A stretch of DNA of 5,647 nt from Rickettsiales bacterium (GTDB lineage: Bacteria; Pseudomonadota; Alphaproteobacteria; Rickettsiales; UBA1997): the NCBI GenBank assembly GCA_031284025.1, contig JAITAR010000001.1:1-5647 (forward strand), in the 5' to 3' direction. The notes under the pieces are model-generated. The model did not search any database. It had not been told where the DNA came from and saw nothing but the letters and a program-made list of their open reading frames with translations. Positions 1-4,172 of the stretch are shown piece by piece. Made by a program: the position numbers and the translations under genes. Each line of letters starts with the position of its first letter. The first letter of the stretch is position 1.

Positions 1-78
1 CACAGCCTGCGACCAGCCATTAATCATCAGAGCAAACATAGCAGAAAAAATTATTGCCAAAAACTTTCCATTTTCCAT
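1..78 (-). CDS. Partial exported protein, N-terminal signal peptide only
   Basis: The minus-strand frame starts with ATG at 78-76 and stays open for 26 codons to the left edge. It reads MENGKFLAIIFSAMFALM, then INGWSQAV. This is a typical Sec signal peptide: one lysine near the start, a hydrophobic core at about residues 6-18, and an Ser-Gln-Ala site after which cleavage is likely. A GGAG motif lies 4 nt before the ATG and supports this start. The mature protein is outside the window, so its function is unknown. The gene diverges from the exported-protein gene at 252 and shares its first residues (MEN-x-K), which hints at a related pair. Seen: frame, signal-like segment, ribosome site. Inferred: that it is a real secreted protein. 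An N-terminal membrane anchor is the main alternative. Confidence 0.5.
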   Translation of the reverse strand, partial: MENGKFLAIIFSAMFALMINGWSQAV

Positions 79-180
79 AGCACTCCATTTATAATTAGCT
101 AACAGGGCGACTGTAACAAAATAAAAAATAAAAGTAAAGCATTGTAAATCAGAAAATTTCCCCTTTGGAATTAAAAGATC

Positions 181-208
181 TTGTTTTTTTAAAAAAATCT
201 ATCATAAT
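181..208 (+). promoter_or_regulatory. Possible sigma70-type promoter for the 252-833 gene
   Basis: A TTGTTT box (181-186) and a CATAAT box (203-208, five of six matches to TATAAT) are 16 nt apart. Transcription would begin near 215, leaving an AT-rich leader of about 35 nt before the ATG at 252. The region is so AT-rich that chance matches are likely. Confidence 0.3.
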
Positions 209-225
209 AACTAAGTCGTTATTAT
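204..225. repeat. Perfect 8-bp inverted repeat between divergent genes
   Basis: ATAATAAC (204-211) and GTTATTAT (218-225) are perfect reverse complements around a 6-nt spacer, TAAGTC. The left arm overlaps the putative -10 box of the gene at 252. It could be an operator for a dimeric repressor or a weak RNA hairpin at the transcript start. Its AT-rich composition means it could also be chance. Confidence 0.35.
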
Positions 226-251
226 TTATAATAAATATTATGGTAAATACT

Positions 252-833
252 ATGGAAAATAGAAAATTGTTTTTGACTGTTTTTTTCTTCCTATCTTTTT
301 CTTACTATTTTTTTCTCTCTAGCAGAGCAATGGCTAGGGGTACATCATCGAGGGATAAAATTAGCTACGAGCGTCTTAGAAAGAAGTATCATCCAGAAAT
401 GAAGGACAAAGAGAAGGAGACAATTAAAAAAGAAATACTCGAAAAAGGAGTTGATATGGCTGATAATATTATTGAAAAAGAAATAGGAACCCCTGAAAAA
501 GCCAAAGCGAAGGAGGAATTTTTCTCTAGAATAGTGAAAGGAGAAGAGCAAGGAAAGAATTCTGCCCATCTACGTGAAACTAACAGATTGGTGAATAATT
601 GTTTAAAAGATTGGAATAATGAGTATCCAAGGAAGAAACTTCATAAATATATAATGTCTGGTGTTGGTGAAAATCTAACTGATCCCACGGATGATATTAT
701 GTTTTTGAATTTTAGATGGGGAACATCAAATGGAAAAGATAAAGAAAATTTATTTATGTTAATAAAAATGTTTGAATTCATGGAGAAGATAGGTTCATAC
801 ACTGCTGAAAAATTGGGACTCGGCAAAAAATGA
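252..833 (+). CDS. Putative secreted, highly charged protein of unknown function
   Basis: From ATG 252 this encodes 193 residues. Residues 1-28 form a clear signal peptide: Arg4 and Lys5, a very hydrophobic phenylalanine-rich core at 6-22, and the cleavage motif Arg-Ala-Met-Ala before Arg29. The mature part, about 165 residues, is strongly charged and mostly helix-forming. Residues 33-105 are rich in Lys/Glu with coiled-coil-like spacing. Residues 105-193 are more mixed, with a single Cys (117) and two Trp (121, 156). No known domain or catalytic motif was recognised. The frame stays open upstream to a TTG at 165, and ATG 240 is also possible. ATG 252 is preferred because it gives the cleanest signal peptide and matches the MEN-x-K start of the divergent neighbour. 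No clear Shine-Dalgarno site precedes any candidate. It is probably a periplasmic or exported accessory protein, possibly host-directed; that role is inference only. Confidence 0.7.
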   Translation: MENRKLFLTVFFFLSFSYYFFLSSRAMARGTSSRDKISYERLRKKYHPEMKDKEKETIKKEILEKGVDMADNIIEKEIGTPEKAKAKEEFFSRIVKGEEQGKNSAHLRETNRLVNNCLKDWNNEYPRKKLHKYIMSGVGENLTDPTDDIMFLNFRWGTSNGKDKENLFMLIKMFEFMEKIGSYTAEKLGLGKK

Positions 834-877
834 CCTTGACTGGGAATTTTATTTTCTCCACATCCTTCAGGTATTTT

Positions 878-985
878 TTAATTTAATTTGAGGATCATTT
901 TTTCGAATTTTTTTCTGATTAGGTTTCTATTGTTGAATCTGAACTCGCATTCCTTTAGGTGCGGGATGAACTTGTGGTACTGCTC
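878..985 (-). pseudogene. C-terminal relic of ISXO2-like (IS1595 family) transposase
   Basis: On the minus strand, codons 979-923 read YHKFIPHLKECEFRFNNRN. The frame then continues for 14 more residues to a TAA at 880-878. This resembles the C-terminal end of IS1595-family (ISXO2-like) transposases, where a YH..-HL segment is followed by an E-F-x-F-R-x-N-x-R motif. The catalytic core is absent: upstream the frame enters the neighbouring inverted-repeat element without further resemblance and meets a stop. The left limit of recognisable similarity, at about 979-985, overlaps the terminal repeat at 974-995, so the exact junction is uncertain. The family assignment is from motif memory and is not backed by a search. 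Confidence 0.55.
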
Positions 986-995
986 ACCTGTAATA
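974..995 (+). repeat. Left terminal inverted repeat
   Basis: This begins GTGGTACTGCTCACCT and is the reverse complement of 1135-1156 except at 978 and 990. It overlaps the codons for Tyr-His in the minus-strand IS1595-type relic, so part of it may derive from that element. Confidence 0.65.
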
Positions 996-998
996 AAA

Positions 999-1142
999 TG
1001 TATTAAGTCTATCGAAGGTAAAGTGGGAACTCCTTTCGTAGAATCTATAGTTCAATAATTAGAAACTTTTTAGCTAGATTCAACAGAAGAACCAAAAGAA
1101 TCAGTAAAACTATTGGCTAACAATGAGGTGGGTATATTATAG
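999..1142 (+). pseudogene. Frameshifted 3' remnant of an IS1-type transposase
   Basis: Three short stretches in succession look like one decayed protein end. GTPFVES is at 1026-1046. In a second frame, NFLARFNRRTKRISK occupies 1064-1108. Back in the first frame, ESVKLLANNEVGIL ends at a TAG at 1140-1142, inside the right terminal repeat. IS1-family transposases of the kind common in bacterial endosymbionts carry a VES-x-N-x-x-I-R-x-x-LARF-x-R-x-T-x-x-x-SKS block near the C-terminus, which this order reproduces. Two compensating indels, near 1047-1050 and 1098-1108, would explain the frames. The N-terminal zinc-finger part and the main catalytic part are missing. The assignment rests on remembered family motifs; the last stretch alone could be chance. 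Confidence 0.45.
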
Positions 1143-1156
1143 GTGAGCAGTTCCAC
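1135..1156 (-). repeat. Right terminal inverted repeat
   Basis: This is the partner of 974-995, reading ...AGGTGAGCAGTTCCAC on the plus strand. It contains the TAG that closes the transposase remnant, an arrangement usual for the 3' end of small insertion sequences. It ends 4 nt before a TTGACA box facing folC. Confidence 0.65.
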
Positions 1157-1160
1157 TAAA

Positions 1161-1204
1161 TTGACAACTAAAAACTTCCTCTGTAGAGTGTACGACTCTA
1201 TAAT
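1161..1204 (+). promoter_or_regulatory. Candidate tandem promoters for folC
   Basis: A perfect TTGACA (1161-1166) is followed 17 nt later by TAGAGT (1184-1189, four of six matches). A perfect TATAAT (1199-1204) also lies downstream, with only a poor -35 (TTCCTC, 1176-1181) at 17 nt. The first pair would start transcription near 1196 and the second near 1211, leaving a leader of about 10-25 nt before the folC ATG. No strong Shine-Dalgarno site follows. Confidence 0.5.
1184..1200. repeat. 6-bp inverted repeat inside the folC promoter region
   Basis: TAGAGT (1184-1189) and ACTCTA (1195-1200) are perfect reverse complements around GTACG. The first arm is the candidate -10 of the upstream promoter and the second arm overlaps the downstream TATAAT. 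The position suits an operator, but no regulator is known here. Confidence 0.35.
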
Positions 1205-1221
1205 AATGTTATTCCACAGCG

Positions 1222-2520
1222 ATGAAATTGCCGAATTGGCCCGAACCAAGCAGTATTAGCAAAATGTATCTTTGCTTGGAAAGAATACAGGCTCTACTGG
1301 CAGCACTTGGTAATCCTGAAAAACAGATTTCCCCAGTTTTTCACATAGCCGGCACTAATGGAAAAGGCTCCGTTAGTTCATTCCTGAAGTACATTCTAGA
1401 GGAAAATGGCTATAGAGTTAATAGATTTACTTCTCCCCATTTAGTTAGATTTAATGAAAGAATAGAAATTCATGGAAAAGAGATAGAAGATAGCCAATAT
1501 TACCAATTAGCTTCAGAATGTAGGAACACTCTTGAAAACAGTAAACTTGATGCAAGTTACTTTGAGATAATTGTTGCCATAGCTTTCATGGCTTTCTCTA
1601 GAAATGAAAGTGATGCCACTATTATTGAGGTTGGTCTGGGAGGCAGATTGGATGCTACCAACGTGGTGGAAGATCCTCTGGTGTCGGTGATAACATCTAT
1701 TTCTCTAGACCATGTTAACTATCTGGGAGATACCGTTGAAAAGATTGCTGCGGAGAAAATTGCCATCGCAAAAGCGGGAAGGCCTGTTGTCATTTCCGAG
1801 CAGACAGAGGGTGTAGAAGAAGTTATTCGCAAAACTACTAAATCCTTGAATTGCCCACTATATGGCCCTGGAAAGGATTGGGAGTATTCAAGGTTTGGTG
1901 ATTTTTGCAGATTTAGAGGATTTGGAAGGGATATCAAAACTCCTATGCCGGGGCTCGAAGGCAGACATCAGCTAATGAATGCGGGAGTGGCAATAGCTGC
2001 ACTGCTGTGTCAAAATAAACTAGAGATAGCCGATAGTAGCATCTGCCACGGAGTCAAAAATACTTTTTGGAAAGCTAGACTGCAGAATTTGAAAGAAACG
2101 GAGATATATGGGCACGTTGATAGCAATTCAGAGTTGTATCTCGACGGTGCTCACAACGAGGGTGGAGCACGTGTATTGCTAGATTGGCTGGAAGATAGGG
2201 ATAGAAAAGAAAAAATGAAGAATATTCTGATAATATGTATGCTGCAAAGAAAGGATTCTAGGGCATTTATAAAAATTTTGGGCAGTCGATTCTCCGAAAG
2301 GATAGTAGTTTCCAATGAAAATGGGAAATATAAAACCTCTGGAGAATTTATCGAAGAATTTGGGGCATTGGGACTAGATGTCTACGGCAGCTACCACAAT
2401 ATAGTTGAAGCCCTGGAAAAAACTAAAGATATCGGAGAACCTGGTGAAAAAAAGAGGATTCTGATCTGTGGCTCACTCTACTTATGCGGCGAAGTCCTTT
2501 CATTGATAGAAAACTATTAG
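1222..2520 (+). CDS. folC: Bifunctional dihydrofolate synthase / folylpolyglutamate synthase FolC
   Basis: This cytosolic ATP-dependent ligase of the Mur ligase-like superfamily adds glutamate to dihydropteroate to make dihydrofolate, then extends the gamma-glutamate chain on folates. All landmarks are present in 432 residues, a normal length. They are the P-loop AGTNGKGS (43-50), TSPHLVRFNERI (70-81), the SYFE loop (112-115), EVGLGGRLDATN (136-147), SISLDH (159-164), an AEK segment whose Lys179 fits the carbamylated lysine, GRHQLMNAGVA (247-257), WKARLQ (283-288) and DGAHN (308-312) in the C-terminal glutamate-ligase domain. ATG 1222 places the P-loop at the usual distance from the N-terminus. 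It is preceded by promoter-like boxes but no clear ribosome site. It stands alone on its strand and converges on rplY across 76 nt with no obvious terminator hairpin. accD, its common partner in other bacteria, is not adjacent. It appears intact. Whether it makes both activities cannot be decided from sequence alone. Confidence 0.96.
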   Translation: MKLPNWPEPSSISKMYLCLERIQALLAALGNPEKQISPVFHIAGTNGKGSVSSFLKYILEENGYRVNRFTSPHLVRFNERIEIHGKEIEDSQYYQLASECRNTLENSKLDASYFEIIVAIAFMAFSRNESDATIIEVGLGGRLDATNVVEDPLVSVITSISLDHVNYLGDTVEKIAAEKIAIAKAGRPVVISEQTEGVEEVIRKTTKSLNCPLYGPGKDWEYSRFGDFCRFRGFGRDIKTPMPGLEGRHQLMNAGVAIAALLCQNKLEIADSSICHGVKNTFWKARLQNLKETEIYGHVDSNSELYLDGAHNEGGARVLLDWLEDRDRKEKMKNILIICMLQRKDSRAFIKILGSRFSERIVVSNENGKYKTSGEFIEEFGALGLDVYGSYHNIVEALEKTKDIGEPGEKKRILICGSLYLCGEVLSLIENY

Positions 2521-2596
2521 CACTGCAAGGGATCAACCGTCACTCTCTCTTCGCCCATAGGTAATAAATTAATTCTAAACACATTCGATTTATTCA

Positions 2597-3301
2597 CTAT
2601 TTTTTGCTGGTTACATGGCCACCGCCGCTAGCCGTTCTCGCAGTAGAAGCACCGGTGGCAGTGTTGGCAGTTGTCGCTGCGGAGCCGGCAGTCGGAGCTG
2701 CTAAAGTAGTCGAAGTCGCTGTAGCTTCACTGTCTTTCTTACCTCTACCTATAATTCTGGCAATTAGAATGTCTTTCTTAGAAACGGCTCTTGAACCGGC
2801 AGGCAGCGTAATATGCGAAAGTCTTATTGATTGCTTTAATTTTAGATTTTCACAATTCACCTCCAGAAAACCTGGCACCTGATCTACATTGCAGATCAAT
2901 GGCAATTTTCTAACTAGCACATTAAAATATCCGCCCTTTTTCAAACCTGCAGATTTATCCACATTTAGAAATTTTATGGGGATCAGAGTTCTTATTTCCT
3001 TTTTATCAACTATAGACAAAAAATCCACATGACTTGGTCTATCAGACACTGGGTCTACAGCGACCTGACAACATATAGCTCTAAATTCTCCCCTCTCAGT
3101 TCTAAACTCAAAAATTCGTGTTTCTATCCCCCCTTTGAAATACTCCTTTTCAAACTCTCTGGCATCTATATCTAGAAAAACGTTATTAAAGCTATCTCCG
3201 TATACTACGACAGGCAATCTTCCTTGTTTTCTCAGATTTCTAGAGGCCGAACTGCCTACCTCTTTCCTAAAATTGCCATCTAGCTTCACAATCTCAACCA
3301 T
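2597..3301 (-). CDS. rplY: 50S ribosomal protein bL25, long Ctc/TL5 form with Ala/Thr-rich tail
   Basis: bL25 binds 5S rRNA in the large subunit. The 234-residue product has the long two-domain (Ctc/TL5) layout usual in Alphaproteobacteria. The N-terminal 5S-binding domain (about 1-95) includes GSSASRNLRKQGRLPVVVYG (16-35) and ends in the HVDFL motif (91-95). The C-terminal beta domain is at about 100-185, with GGYFNVLVR (123-131), VPGFLEVNCENL (142-153) and ITLPAG (164-169). From about 188 the protein ends in a low-complexity tail of Ala, Thr, Ser and Gly, GC-richer than the surrounding DNA; such tails vary freely between relatives. A GAGAGAG ribosome site (3315-3309) sits 7 nt before the ATG at 3301. 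The gene follows trcR by 38 nt in the same direction and is probably co-transcribed. No pth gene, a frequent downstream partner of rplY, follows it; folC converges instead. Confidence 0.95.
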   Translation of the reverse strand: MVEIVKLDGNFRKEVGSSASRNLRKQGRLPVVVYGDSFNNVFLDIDAREFEKEYFKGGIETRIFEFRTERGEFRAICCQVAVDPVSDRPSHVDFLSIVDKKEIRTLIPIKFLNVDKSAGLKKGGYFNVLVRKLPLICNVDQVPGFLEVNCENLKLKQSIRLSHITLPAGSRAVSKKDILIARIIGRGKKDSEATATSTTLAAPTAGSAATTANTATGASTARTASGGGHVTSKK

Positions 3302-3339
3302 ATATATACTCTCTCAAATTAATTGATAAATTTATAAAC

Positions 3340-3891
3340 CTATTCGTCACCACCACCACTATCCTTCCCTATCTCGTCTATCACCGCGTTAAACTGTGAC
3401 TGACTGCAGAGACCGAGAATAACCGGATCCCTAGGTTTAATTTCCTTTATATTCCAATGCGTCTTATCCCTTATGGATTCTATAATGGGCGTCGTTGTAT
3501 TTATTAGCCTTCTTATCTGCCTATCCGTTATATCCGGATAGAATTTCAGAAGATACAAAATGCCATCGGGCTTATCACCTCTTCTAGCAACGGGTACGTA
3601 GGTATTACTCTTTCTGCCTTTTTTTTCAAGCACTATGCTGTCGGCAACAGTTTGCCTCATGATAAGCTTTTTATTGGAATCATTTTCGCACTCCTCTATC
3701 ATTTCTCTAGTGAGTTGATTATTGTCTATCGGATTAGACGGTGCTATGTTGCTGGCCACATCCCCGTCGGCCATACCTTGAATCTCGAGCATATGAATGT
3801 TGCAAAAATCGGCTATCTGTTTAAAGGTTAGCGACGTATTATCTATAAGCCACACCGCTGTGGCTCGTTTCATTAGCGGTACTCCAGACAT
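3340..3891 (-). CDS. trcR: DUF1013 protein, cell-cycle transcriptional regulator TrcR
   Basis: The 183-residue product matches the alphaproteobacterial DUF1013 family, annotated as cell-cycle transcriptional regulator TrcR, nearly end to end. Recognisable blocks are PLMKRATAVWLIDN (5-18), a helix-turn-helix-like stretch TFKQIADFCNIHMLEIQGMA (22-41) followed by DGDVA, and NQLTREMIEECE (58-69). After these come YVPVARRGDKPD (98-109), a second HTH-like stretch ITDRQIRRLINTTTPIIESI (121-140), RDKTHW (141-146) and IKPRDPVILGLCSQ (151-164). The start at 3891 fits the usual beginning of the family, a few residues before PLM. The acidic and glycine end (SGGGDE) is variable. The cytoplasmic DNA-associated role comes from the family name; its targets here are unknown. 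A TTGAAA/TAATAT promoter lies about 27-54 nt upstream. rplY follows 38 nt downstream in the same direction. Lack of a clear Shine-Dalgarno site is common in this window. Confidence 0.92.
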   Translation of the reverse strand: MSGVPLMKRATAVWLIDNTSLTFKQIADFCNIHMLEIQGMADGDVASNIAPSNPIDNNQLTREMIEECENDSNKKLIMRQTVADSIVLEKKGRKSNTYVPVARRGDKPDGILYLLKFYPDITDRQIRRLINTTTPIIESIRDKTHWNIKEIKPRDPVILGLCSQSQFNAVIDEIGKDSGGGDE

Positions 3892-3917
3892 ACTAAGAAA
3901 GAAAATTTTCTATCCCA

Positions 3918-3945
3918 ATATTAGAGGTGAAAGTATTATTTTCAA
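3918..3945 (-). promoter_or_regulatory. Candidate promoter for trcR-rplY
   Basis: On the minus strand TTGAAA (3945-3940, five of six matches) and TAATAT (3923-3918, four of six) are 16 nt apart. Transcription would start near 3911, about 20 nt before the trcR ATG. A 12-bp perfect palindrome, AGAAAATTTTCT (3900-3911), falls in the leader and might be an operator, though it is AT-rich. A second perfect TATAAT lies upstream at 3952-3957 (minus strand) but lacks a good -35 box. Confidence 0.45.
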
Positions 3946-3959
3946 TGAGTATTATAATT

Positions 3960-4140
3960 TTATGCCATAAAAAAGTGTTTAATTTCTGTTCCTTTAGAGA
4001 AGAATGAATTTACTGTCCCTATTTTGTCTGTAATTTCTGCCATTTTGTTCAGTAGATAATCTGGCTCATTTGGATAAAAAAACACAATAGCCATAGACCC
4101 ACACGATAAAAAACTTTACAATTAAAAGGAACTTAGTCAT
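3960..4140 (-). pseudogene. Small frame broken at an A7 run, possible short secreted or membrane peptide
   Basis: On the minus strand an ATG at 4140-4138 opens MTKFLLIVKFFIVWVYG, a hydrophobic signal- or membrane-like start that ends at a TGA soon after. Overlapping it in another frame, ATG 4094-4092 opens 44 codons beginning MAIVFFYPNEPDYLLNKM and ending ...IKHFFMA at TAA 3962-3960. Removing one base from the A7 run (4076-4082) would join both into a single peptide of about 59 residues with a hydrophobic N-terminus. No family was recognised. It may be a decayed gene, a phase-variable small gene, an independent 44-residue gene, or chance. It sits upstream of trcR on the same strand and overlaps no other gene. 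Confidence 0.25.
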
Positions 4141-4172
4141 CCTACGATCATAGATTGACATTTCAATGTTAC

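Larger units (their letters stand above)
974..1156. mobile_element. 183-bp MITE-like or deleted IS element with terminal inverted repeats
   Basis: The two ends, 974-995 and 1135-1156, are inverted copies matching at 20 of 22 positions, with the shared core AGGTGAGCAGT. The 139-nt interior carries no intact gene, but reads in the plus direction like the 3' end of an IS1-type transposase with frameshifts. The simplest reading is an insertion sequence that lost most of its transposase gene and kept both ends. No target-site duplication is visible: the 9 bases outside the ends (gatgaactt and taaattgac) do not match. The element is therefore old, or its true boundaries differ by a few bases. Confidence 0.6.

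Noticed and set aside
165..251. Upstream start (TTG at 165) for the secreted gene, giving 222 residues
   Set aside because: It adds a second hydrophobic, low-complexity stretch before an already complete signal peptide, begins with TTG, and overlaps the candidate promoter and inverted repeat. ATG 252 is a better start.
943..966. Possible terminator hairpin around CGCA...TGCG
   Set aside because: The arms pair for only four bases, the inner CCT/AGG would leave a two-base loop, and no U-run follows in either direction.
2521..2596. Bidirectional terminator between the convergent folC and rplY genes
   Set aside because: No stem of useful length with a flanking T-run was found in the 76-nt gap.
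2604..2882. Plus-strand reading frame of 92 codons rich in Val and Ala
   Set aside because: It is the antisense shadow of the Ala/Thr-rich end of rplY; the opposite strand has a full family match.
4155..4160. TTGACA as a -35 box for the Pmp-like gene
   Set aside because: It is only 12 nt before the ATG, so its -10 box would fall inside the coding sequence, and no fitting -10 is present there.
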